DNA from: Pseudobacteroides sp.
GTDB taxonomy: Bacteria; Bacillota; Clostridia; Acetivibrionales; DSM-2933
Reading direction: 5' to 3'
Assembly: GCF_036567765.1 (NCBI RefSeq)
Contig: NZ_DATCTU010000074.1
Coordinates: 49,606-113,605, forward strand
Length of the DNA: 64,000 nt
A model generated the notes under the pieces. The model had not been told where the DNA came from. It saw only the letters and a list, made by a program, of their open reading frames with translations, and did no database searches. The position numbers and the translations under genes were made by a program. Shown here one piece after another: positions 33,597-41,190 of this stretch. Position 1 is the first letter of the stretch, and each line of letters begins with the position of its first letter.

Positions 33597-34611
33597 GGAC
33601 TGGAAGTATGGCAAATGGTTTTTTCCCATATTGTCATTGGAACTTTTTATTTTATTTTCAGTCAATCTGATCTCTTATATAAATACTTTTGACCCAATGA
33701 TCATGTTTGAACTAACCGATTGGTCGGACTATGTTATAGGACCATTTGTTATAACAATTACATTAGTTTTCATGTCAAATATTCTTTTTAGCCATGAAAG
33801 AAAGGTTTCTACATATACCTTTGCTACATCCCTTCCTTTTAAAAGAGAGGAGATAATCACCTCAAAATGGATGGTTGGAGCATATAATATAATTCTTTCC
33901 TACTTCGTAGTCTACATAATTATGAACACTCAGTTAATTCTGAACTACTGTTGGGACAGATATTTTACTCATATAACCATATGGTCTACAGCCGGCACAT
34001 CGTGTTCCATTCTCATATTCAGCTTTATTATGCTAATTCAATCCATGACCGGATCAACAATTTCAGGAAGCCTGCTGGTTATGATTTTCGGTGCCTTTCC
34101 ATTTACGCTGGTATTTTTAATATTTCAAGTTTTTAACAATTATAATTCAATGCGTTTTGTGTCTCATTTTTTAGGGCATAACGACATTAAAGTCATTGAC
34201 AATGTGATATTGAGTACATATAAAACTTACTCTTCCGTAAGAGATTGGTCTGGTGGTTTATTGGATCTTCCTTTTATAGTTTTTGCGGTTGCTTTAATAT
34301 TGCTAATGATTTCATATGTGTTTTTCAGGCTGTCAAGAAAACTATTTGTAAAAAACTGCTTTGAAAGGGTTGGAAAGCTCACCATAGTCCCCAAACTCGA
34401 AAGGTTTGTAAGACCCATGCTGTTTTATTACCTTGGATTTATGCTAACATTGATATCAGCAGTATTTTTAAACAACACCACAAAATACTTTTTCAGGATT
34501 GATATTGTCATTCTACTATGCCTCATATTGCCTATTTTATTAAGCTTATCATACAAGAGGATATCAAAAATAAATTTTAGATTACTTTTAAAGCGGGGGT
34601 ACCAAGTATGA
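33568..34611 (+). CDS. ABC transporter permease
   Basis: A 347-aa integral membrane protein with about eight hydrophobic segments, of the ABC-2/YtrC type. The ATG at 33568 has GGAGGTGA 8 nt upstream and overlaps the ATPase gene by 29 bp, so they are translationally coupled. Substrate unknown; the YtrA context suggests an envelope or antimicrobial-response transporter. Confidence 0.88.
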   Translation: MKVNKALLYKDWKYGKWFFPILSLELFILFSVNLISYINTFDPMIMFELTDWSDYVIGPFVITITLVFMSNILFSHERKVSTYTFATSLPFKREEIITSKWMVGAYNIILSYFVVYIIMNTQLILNYCWDRYFTHITIWSTAGTSCSILIFSFIMLIQSMTGSTISGSLLVMIFGAFPFTLVFLIFQVFNNYNSMRFVSHFLGHNDIKVIDNVILSTYKTYSSVRDWSGGLLDLPFIVFAVALILLMISYVFFRLSRKLFVKNCFERVGKLTIVPKLERFVRPMLFYYLGFMLTLISAVFLNNTTKYFFRIDIVILLCLILPILLSLSYKRISKINFRLLLKRGYQV

Positions 34612-35753
34612 AGAAGCTGTTCATTTCAATAATAGTTTTGTGCTTTATAACGATATTGTCATCTACCCTACACTCGCACTTTTTCACCGATATTGTGGAT
34701 TCAGCAAGGGCAGGCAATATCAAAAGGCTGACAAGGCAGCTTGATGATAAATCCTATACTGCAACAAACCTTAAAAACGCTCTCTTTGCTGCAATAGCAA
34801 ACCATCGCACACAGGCAGTATCCACTCTTATAAAGTATGTAGATCTAAACAATGGAAATTATTCATCAAATGGTGATACTCCTCTTATAGCAGCCCTCAA
34901 ATATCTCGATGTGGTAAAGGTTCTTGTTGATGGCGGAGCAGACGTGAGCCTCCCAAGCGAAACAAACCGTCTTCCATTGGAATACGCCGTTATAAATAGA
35001 AATTATGATGCCGCAGAATATCTGTTAACCAAAGGTTGTAACCCCAATATAAATAATTGGTTTACTGATTTGTGGGGCAGTAGCCCTGATATTATGGCAA
35101 GGGGAAAAAAACTAATACCCCTTTTGGTAGAAAATGGTGCAGACCTGAGAAAGGAGCTTGGACGTAAGGTTCTGGGCTCTGTGGTACAAATGGAGGACTA
35201 TAAACTGGTTGATTATCTTCTAAAGAATGGATGTAGTAATCATATTCCTAAGATTTTTCCGGCATATTACTTGCCAAGCAGTAAAATGTATATATATCTG
35301 CTTGAAAAAGGCATCCCTATAGACGGGGAGAATGCTTTCGCATCTGCATTAAATCTTGCCGCCGGTGGGAAAATAGAGGCTTTGGAATACTACTTTGATA
35401 ATTGCCCTAAGCTTGACGAATCACAGCTGCGGGACACTACAGTCAGTGCATATGGAAATAACAATTTCGAAATTATAAAATTGCTGGTATCCAAGGGCTA
35501 TAAAATCAAAAAGGATATATTTATAAACATGATGGAGAACGCCATCACATCTATGAACTTTGATATGCTGGAAAAAGTCCTTAATTACAGCAATGAATCA
35601 AAAGGCACAAAGAATGAAATATTTTTTGATGAGAATACCATCTCCAAATTAAAGGCCAATCTTTTAAGGCAAAAAGAAGAACAATCCGCATGGTTTGATT
35701 TTACAGAGAAAAGGAATTATGATATGGCTTATGAGCTGCTTGATAAGTATTAA
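34608..35753 (+). CDS. Membrane-anchored ankyrin-repeat protein
   Basis: A 381-aa protein. Residues 1-25 are a signal peptide or anchor. The rest is ankyrin-like repeats, clear at NGDTPLIAALKYLDVVKVLV, RLPLEYAVINRNYDAAEYLL and NNNFEIIKLLVSKGY. It overlaps the permease by ATGA, so it is the last gene of the GntR-ABC operon. Ankyrin repeats bind proteins; outside the membrane it could be a receptor or immunity partner of the transporter. No close functional precedent is known to me. Confidence 0.8.
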   Translation: MKKLFISIIVLCFITILSSTLHSHFFTDIVDSARAGNIKRLTRQLDDKSYTATNLKNALFAAIANHRTQAVSTLIKYVDLNNGNYSSNGDTPLIAALKYLDVVKVLVDGGADVSLPSETNRLPLEYAVINRNYDAAEYLLTKGCNPNINNWFTDLWGSSPDIMARGKKLIPLLVENGADLRKELGRKVLGSVVQMEDYKLVDYLLKNGCSNHIPKIFPAYYLPSSKMYIYLLEKGIPIDGENAFASALNLAAGGKIEALEYYFDNCPKLDESQLRDTTVSAYGNNNFEIIKLLVSKGYKIKKDIFINMMENAITSMNFDMLEKVLNYSNESKGTKNEIFFDENTISKLKANLLRQKEEQSAWFDFTEKRNYDMAYELLDKY

Positions 35754-35769
35754 ATGAAATTCCCCCTTA

Positions 35770-35831
35770 TTGACAGCCAAACACAAAAGCCTTATAATAA
35801 AAGTGAGTGATCACTCACTTTTATTATAAGG
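35770..35831 (+). promoter_or_regulatory. Consensus promoter inside a perfect 42-bp palindrome
   Basis: TTGACA (35770-35775), 17 bp, TATAAT (35793-35798). Bases 35790-35831 are a perfect 42-bp inverted repeat centred on 35810/35811, with core GTGAGTGATCACTCAC. It covers the -10 and the start site and ends at the AAGGAGG ribosome binding site. This is the probable operator of the TetR-type regulator at 37697; the mRNA 5' end could also fold on itself. Confidence 0.8.
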
Positions 35832-35841
35832 AGGAGCTCTT

Positions 35842-36567
35842 ATGGATCCTGTAGTGACGTTAGACAGCATAAGCAAAAGTTATAGCAAAAGAATGGTACT
35901 TGATAATGTAAGCCTAAGCATTGAAAACGGACAGATCTACGGACTCATCGGTCCTTCAGGTGCAGGCAAAACCACCCTTGTAAAAATCATGGTGGGCATG
36001 GAAAAGACTGATGTAGGAACTGCTCATGTGCTGGATAGAAAGATGCCCAATCTTGAAGTTATGCAGAATATCGGTTATATGGCCCAATCAGATGCACTTT
36101 ACTCAGAACTTACCGGTGAGGAAAACCTCAAGTTTTTCGCTTCCCTCTTCAAAATAAACAAGTCCGATCAGAAAAAGCGTATAGCTTATGTAGCAGAACT
36201 TGCAAATCTCACAGATCACTTAAAGAAAAAGGTTTCAGCTTATTCAGGCGGAATGAAACGCCGTCTGTCTCTTGGTATAGCCTTGATTCAAAACCCCAGT
36301 GTGCTTATACTTGATGAACCTACAGTGGGCATTGATCCTGAATTGAGGCTTGGAATATGGAATGAGCTGTATAGATTAAAGAACAGTGAAGGAAAAACTA
36401 TTATTATAACAACCCATGTTATGGATGAAGCTTTAAAATGTGATGTACTGGCAATGATAAGAGATGGAAAGGTGCTTACCAAGGGCACCCCAAAAGCTCT
36501 GATGGAGTCCTATAATGTTATCAATTTGGAAGATGTATTCATAAAGGCAGGAGGTAAACTTTCATGA
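35842..36567 (+). CDS. ABC exporter ATP-binding protein
   Basis: A 241-aa DrrA-like drug-export ATPase. Walker A is GPSGAGKTT, the signature YSGGMKRRLS, Walker B VLILDEPTVGIDP, and the switch His is in ITTHVMDE. It is first in the TetR-controlled operon and overlaps the permease gene by 4 bp. Confidence 0.93.
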   Translation: MDPVVTLDSISKSYSKRMVLDNVSLSIENGQIYGLIGPSGAGKTTLVKIMVGMEKTDVGTAHVLDRKMPNLEVMQNIGYMAQSDALYSELTGEENLKFFASLFKINKSDQKKRIAYVAELANLTDHLKKKVSAYSGGMKRRLSLGIALIQNPSVLILDEPTVGIDPELRLGIWNELYRLKNSEGKTIIITTHVMDEALKCDVLAMIRDGKVLTKGTPKALMESYNVINLEDVFIKAGGKLS

Positions 36568-37610
36568 GAACACGGGCCTTAATAAAAAGAATAATTCTTC
36601 AAATGCTTCGTGACAAGAGAACACTGGCACTGCTTTTTATAGCTCCGCTTCTGATACTTACGCTTATGAACTTCTTATTTACCGAAAACGATACCCCCCA
36701 TAAGTTAGGGGTAGTAAGCATAGATAAAAAAATCGTCTCAGCATTGGAAGGCAGCAGTATAACAATAAAAGAATTTAAATCGGCATCATATGAGACAGTT
36801 GAAAAAGAAGGTCTTGACGGGCTGCTTCAGAATAATGACGGAAAGTTTACGCTTATTCTTTTAAATAATGATCCTGCAAGCTCTAAAGCTCTTCTAATGA
36901 AGGTTAATCAGGCAACCTCCTTGGGTATTCAGCCAAAGACCGGTTCCATAAGCTTACAAGTTACTCCGCCTTCCATTGAAACACAATATATATACGGGAG
37001 CAGTGAAACAACTTTCTTTGATATACTTATATCCATACTGATAGGCTTTTTCGTCTTCTTCTTTGTTTTTCTCATATCAGGCATAGGCTTACTCAGGGAA
37101 AGAACAACCGGCACATTGGAGCGGTTGATGTCAACCCCTATAAAAAGGCCTGAAGTACTAACAGGATACTTAGCAGGGTACGGCATATTTGCTGTTATAC
37201 AAACTGTCGTTGTTGTGGTGTTCGCCATCAATGTTCTTGAGGTAACTTTGGCAGGATCAATCTGGAATGTTATGCTCATAAGCCTGATGCTGGCTTTGAC
37301 GGCTCTGTCCCTCGGCATTCTTCTTTCAACCTTTGCGTCATCAGAGTTTCAAATGATTCAGTTCATACCTATTGTTATAATTCCTCAGGTATTCTTCTCA
37401 GGCATTATTCCTGTTGATGGTATGGCAAATTGGCTTCAGGCTTTGGCCAAATTTATGCCTCTTTACTATGGTGCCGATGCATTAAAGGGTATTATGTATA
37501 AGGGATGGGGCATAGGCGATATCTATAAGGATTTGTTAATACTTGCATTGTTTATATTTGCATTTGTAATACTTAACATAATAGTTTTAAGAAAATACAG
37601 GAAGCATTGA
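36564..37610 (+). CDS. ABC-2 type exporter permease
   Basis: A 348-aa ABC-2 permease with one N-terminal helix, a ~130-residue outside loop and five C-terminal membrane segments. The RERTTGTLERLMSTPI stretch is the ABC-2 family signature. GGAGGT is present 8 nt before the ATG. With the preceding ATPase it likely exports a toxic compound that the TetR regulator senses. Confidence 0.93.
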   Translation: MRTRALIKRIILQMLRDKRTLALLFIAPLLILTLMNFLFTENDTPHKLGVVSIDKKIVSALEGSSITIKEFKSASYETVEKEGLDGLLQNNDGKFTLILLNNDPASSKALLMKVNQATSLGIQPKTGSISLQVTPPSIETQYIYGSSETTFFDILISILIGFFVFFFVFLISGIGLLRERTTGTLERLMSTPIKRPEVLTGYLAGYGIFAVIQTVVVVVFAINVLEVTLAGSIWNVMLISLMLALTALSLGILLSTFASSEFQMIQFIPIVIIPQVFFSGIIPVDGMANWLQALAKFMPLYYGADALKGIMYKGWGIGDIYKDLLILALFIFAFVILNIIVLRKYRKH

Positions 37611-37696
37611 TTTTTATGCCGTTTGATACACAAAGAGAATTATTATATATATAATCTATTAAGGTATGATTAAAACTGCCAAAGGAAATGATTTTA

Positions 37697-38350
37697 ATGT
37701 CTTCTGATAATATACTGGATAAAATATTTGAAAAATCAAAACTCTCAAGCAAGGAAACTACAAAACAACAAAAGATTGTAGAGGTTGCTATCAAAATGTT
37801 TGCCGAAAAGGGCTATTCCAACACTTCCACCAGTGAGATAGCAAAAGCCGCAGGAGTAGCTGAAGGAACCATATTCCGGCATTATGGAACCAAGGAAAAT
37901 CTTCTGATGTGTGTAATTATGCCTTTTTTGAAGGATTTAATCCCTGTAATAGCCAAAGAATTTGTTGATGATATAAGTAAAAGTGCTGACAGCTTTGAGG
38001 TTTTCATAAGAGCAGTTGTAAAAAACAGATTTGAATTTATAGATAAAAATCAGGATATATTTCGAATTGTTATAAAGGAGTTTCTGTACAATGATGTTCT
38101 TAACAAGGAATTCCTTCCAGTCGTTGGCAAATACTTATTTGATTTTATAAACTCTACAATCAATAAGTTTAAAGCAAGCGGTGAAATAATTGATTTACCC
38201 AATCCTGTTATAATCCGCATGATTCTGACATCAATGTTCGGTTATTTCACTATGAGGTTTGTATTTCTCAAGGAGTATAACATAAAGGGCGTGGATGAGG
38301 AAATTGAATTTTTAGTTCGCTCTATAAGCAGGGGGTTAAAATCCCCCTAA
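37697..38350 (+). CDS. TetR/AcrR family regulator
   Basis: A 217-aa regulator. The N-terminal TetR helix-turn-helix is KMFAEKGYSNTSTSEIAKAA then GTIFRHYGTKENLL; the rest is a helical ligand domain. A separate TTGATA-17-TATATA promoter (37623-37651) lies in the 77-bp gap, so it may be expressed apart from the exporter. It is the best candidate to bind the 42-bp palindrome upstream of the ABC genes. ATG 37697 is 10 nt from AAAGGA. Confidence 0.92.
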   Translation: MSSDNILDKIFEKSKLSSKETTKQQKIVEVAIKMFAEKGYSNTSTSEIAKAAGVAEGTIFRHYGTKENLLMCVIMPFLKDLIPVIAKEFVDDISKSADSFEVFIRAVVKNRFEFIDKNQDIFRIVIKEFLYNDVLNKEFLPVVGKYLFDFINSTINKFKASGEIIDLPNPVIIRMILTSMFGYFTMRFVFLKEYNIKGVDEEIEFLVRSISRGLKSP

Positions 38351-38396
38351 TACTAACATCACCTAATATCACCTGATTCTAATACCCGCTGCTCTC

Positions 38397-39839
38397 CTAA
38401 TATCCCCTTCCCTTAAGATCTGCCACTATTTCAATATATTTTTCCCTTACATCAAAGCCCTTATATGAGTCTTTGCGAAGGTCAATTATGTCACCATGAG
38501 ATATACCCCTGCTATACCTGTTTTTAAGGATTCCCCTGAATTCTCCCCATTGGGCTGACTCAACCTCCACCAGTCCGTCATTATCTCCTCCTAATATTCT
38601 CAGGATTAAATAAGGGATGGTGAGTACATAATCGCTGAACAAATTATTCATAGCAACTGCATAGCTTTGATAAAAGACTTTCTCGGAGTCCTTAATTTCT
38701 TCATTGAACTTCTTGCAGTAGTGGGTGGAGATCTGCCTGGTAGACGTAAAGAAGTCTGGGTTTTTATCCCCTATAAGCCTGAAATACTTGTCTATTATTT
38801 TTCCTGCACCCTGGTGGAACCACTTTGGCAGCCAGTAAATAAAATCAATTATCTTTGAGCCTTGGTTTGGAACTGCAATAAGGGTAAGGGAAGCTACATA
38901 GTCTTCCATTTCCAGCTTGCTGATCATGTAACGGGCATCAATTCCTCCCTTTGAGTGTGCAATAATATTTACCTTTTCACACCCTGTTTCACTCATTACC
39001 TCCAATATTTTGTTCTTAATATCCTGAGCATTATACTCAACAGTGCCAAAAGCCTCCTGGTTTCCATAATACACCTTTGCTCCGTTTTTCATGAGTTCCT
39101 TAGGAATCCTTCCCCAGTAATTTACGTATTTATAATCCTTAAATCCAATGCCATGAATCATAACAAGTGGATATTTTGTGCTGCATACTTGAGACTCAAT
39201 CCTCATGTTATGCTTTACCACCCTGTAACACTCATGCTCAAACTCCGATTTAGCTGCACTGCAGGCATAAAGCATTACAGGAATATTTACAACGGGGATG
39301 AGCATAGTTGATATGGCAATAGTTTTCTCTATTATGTTGATTCTTTTTGAAGCAGCTAAAATGCGAAACATTCCGTTTATGTACAATAAAATAACACTTA
39401 GCACTGTGATTACAGTATCCGCTATAAATATATGTTTTGGAATTTCAAATGAATTAAGGGCATTAAACATAACCAAATAAAAAACAATTTGAGTACAGCC
39501 TGTATATAAACTATATAAAACAAGCCGTCTACCTCCTAATAAAATCCGGACCCTTAACTCTTCTATTTGTTTTTTGGTATATGGAAAAGCATTTACTTTT
39601 AAAAAAATATATGTGGATAAAGTTAAAATACTCATAACCAAGGTATTCTCAATAAAACCGTAATCTAATTTTCTTAAAAGCATGGTATTAACCAGGTAAA
39701 CAATTATGGATACATGGGGCAAAGCAATAAGAAAAATAACCATAAGGCCCTTATTGGTTATTTTTATTCTATTGCAAAGATCCATAAATATTAAAGCCGC
39801 CAACAGGAATGGTAAAATATAAAAAATAATTAAAGGCAT
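38397..39839 (-). CDS. Membrane-bound lipase/esterase-like alpha/beta hydrolase
   Basis: A 480-aa protein. The N-terminal ~200 residues have about six membrane segments. The C-terminal half is an alpha/beta hydrolase: oxyanion-region VMIHGIGFKDY, nucleophile Ser in IIAHSKGGID, and later GGDNDGLVEVES and SHGDIIDL supplying candidate Asp and His. It resembles secreted triacylglycerol lipases, but with a membrane anchor domain fused in front. Substrate unknown; phospholipid or lipoteichoic turnover is possible. It is convergent with the TetR gene. Confidence 0.8.
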   Translation of the reverse strand: MPLIIFYILPFLLAALIFMDLCNRIKITNKGLMVIFLIALPHVSIIVYLVNTMLLRKLDYGFIENTLVMSILTLSTYIFLKVNAFPYTKKQIEELRVRILLGGRRLVLYSLYTGCTQIVFYLVMFNALNSFEIPKHIFIADTVITVLSVILLYINGMFRILAASKRINIIEKTIAISTMLIPVVNIPVMLYACSAAKSEFEHECYRVVKHNMRIESQVCSTKYPLVMIHGIGFKDYKYVNYWGRIPKELMKNGAKVYYGNQEAFGTVEYNAQDIKNKILEVMSETGCEKVNIIAHSKGGIDARYMISKLEMEDYVASLTLIAVPNQGSKIIDFIYWLPKWFHQGAGKIIDKYFRLIGDKNPDFFTSTRQISTHYCKKFNEEIKDSEKVFYQSYAVAMNNLFSDYVLTIPYLILRILGGDNDGLVEVESAQWGEFRGILKNRYSRGISHGDIIDLRKDSYKGFDVREKYIEIVADLKGRGY

Positions 39840-39961
39840 ATTGATTATCCCGCCAAATATAAGATTATTACCACTTCTTTCAATTTCTATAAGCAGTGTT
39901 AATTATATTATAAAATAACTATGCTTTAATTCGCAATATTTATGGAATTTTTATCCCCCAC

Positions 39962-40186
39962 TTATCCACAGGTAAAACAAGCCTGTTTAAGTTATTCACA
40001 GATTTATTCACATTATCCACAGTTTTTTCGTATATTAAACAAATGTTTTGTGGGTTAAAACGCGTCAGATCCACCATATATTGGCAAACCCCTAACCCCT
40101 ACAGGACATGCATTATAGGCTTGTCACAAAAAAGTCAAGTACCATTTGAAGGTTGGATTATATTACCATGGTGAAAATGTGGATAA
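39962..40186. repeat. Cluster of five DnaA boxes
   Basis: TTATCCACA occurs at 39962-39970 and 40013-40021, and inverted at 40178-40186. TTATTCACA occurs at 39992-40000 and 40004-40012. Four are in the same orientation within 60 bp. There is no dnaA, dnaN or rpmH here, so this is not oriC. It resembles the DnaA-box clusters that titrate DnaA or control genes in Bacillus. Confidence 0.75.
40046..40131 (+). ncRNA. Possible structured RNA upstream of hpf
   Basis: TTTTGTG (40046-40052) can pair with CACAAAA (40125-40131). GGGTT (40052-40056) can pair with AACCC at 40087-40091, and CCA..TGG closes a small hairpin between. This lies in the ~600-bp noncoding region before hpf (raiA), where Clostridia often carry the raiA-motif RNA. 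I cannot confirm the family from sequence alone. Confidence 0.3.
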
Positions 40187-40248
40187 CTTTTATTAACATC
40201 CCCAAATTTACATAACCCAAATTTATTTTCAGGTTCGAAGTATTACAA

Positions 40249-40275
40249 GAAGGATTTATTCAGTAAATGTAGAAT
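40249..40275 (+). promoter_or_regulatory. Sigma-H promoter of hpf
   Basis: GAAGGATTT (40249-40257), 11 bp, GTAGAAT (40269-40275). This fits the Bacillus sigma-H consensus RNAGGAWWW-N11-12-RNNGAAT at every fixed position. hpf (yvyD) is sigma-H dependent in Bacillus, and sigH is in this window. Confidence 0.75.
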
Positions 40276-40448
40276 ATAAATATATATCTAAATTTGACAA
40301 TAAGATTATTACAGCAAAAGGAGGAATCGCAAAATTCATTTAATTTTCCGTTTAAATTCATTCCAATTTGGTAAATCTATATTAATATCAAATAAAACAT
40401 TTATTGTAGAAATGCCATATATTGCAATATGAAAGGGGCTGCATATTT

Positions 40449-40979
40449 ATGAAATTTATAATAAGCGGTAAAAATATTGAAGTTACTGGTGCCTTAAAGG
40501 AAATGGTTACTAAAAAAATCGGAAGACTTGAAAAGTTTTTCCACCCCAATACAGAAGTTCATGCTACAATGAGTGTTGAAAAAATGAGGCATATTCTTGA
40601 AGTTACCATATCCTCAAACGGTCTTATTTTGAGGGCTGAAGAATCAACCGGCGATATGTATACTTCAATCGATAAAGTTGTTGATGTAATAGAAAGGCAA
40701 ATAGTTAAAAATAAAACAAGACTTGAAAAGAAGCTTAAAGCTGAAGCCATTAAAGCTGAAAATGTTCCTTCTTTCTCTGAGGTTGAGGAAGAAAATGACT
40801 TCAGGGTAGTCCGCTCCAAAAAATTCGCTATAAAGCCTATGGCACTTGAAGAAGCTATCCTGCAAATGAACCTTTTGGGTCATGAGTTCTTTATGTTTTC
40901 AAATGCGGATACCAAAGAAGTTAATGTTGTTTATAGGAGAAAAGATGGAAACTACGGCTTGATTGAGCCTGATTTTTAG
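40449..40979 (+). CDS. hpf: Ribosome hibernation promoting factor, long form
   Basis: A 176-aa protein. The N-terminal RaiA/HPF domain (1-95) has MKFIISGKNIEVTGAL and later DMYTSIDKVVDVIERQ. The C-terminal dimerisation domain (~120-176) has RSKKFAIKPMALEEAILQM and VVYRRKDGNYGLIEP. Long HPF joins 70S ribosomes into 100S dimers in stationary phase. ATG 40449 follows AAAGGGG. The 5' untranslated region from the sigma-H start is ~165 nt. Confidence 0.95.
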   Translation: MKFIISGKNIEVTGALKEMVTKKIGRLEKFFHPNTEVHATMSVEKMRHILEVTISSNGLILRAEESTGDMYTSIDKVVDVIERQIVKNKTRLEKKLKAEAIKAENVPSFSEVEEENDFRVVRSKKFAIKPMALEEAILQMNLLGHEFFMFSNADTKEVNVVYRRKDGNYGLIEPDF

Positions 40980-41038
40980 ACAAGCATTTAATTTCAATCA
41001 ATTATAATAAAATTTATAATAAATCACTCAAAAGTAAG

Positions 41039-41063
41039 AGCCGCATTTCGATGCGGCTTTTTA
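41039..41063 (+). terminator. Terminator of hpf
   Basis: AGCCGCAT and ATGCGGCT form a perfect 8-bp stem closed by a TTCG tetraloop, then TTTTAATTT. Confidence 0.85.
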
Positions 41064-41190
41064 ATTTCACAGGAAATTAACCACGTGATTTATTCCTTTA
41101 AGTAGGGATAAATCTATGCTATACTAAATTGGTTACACTTTTATATGAAAAGTGATATTATAAATTGATTTATTGTGAAGGTGATAAAAA

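Noticed and set aside
38336..38356. Terminator GGGGG..CCCCC after the TetR gene
   Set aside because: The hairpin is possible but is followed by TAATACTAAC with no T run, so I could not support termination.
38397..39839. Phage lysis or transport function for the membrane hydrolase
   Set aside because: The IIAHSKGG nucleophile region and multi-helix N-terminus fit a lipase-like enzyme; no transporter motif is seen.
39962..40186. Chromosomal origin oriC
   Set aside because: DnaA boxes are present but dnaA, dnaN, rpmH and gyrase genes are absent, and no long AT-rich unwinding repeat adjoins them.
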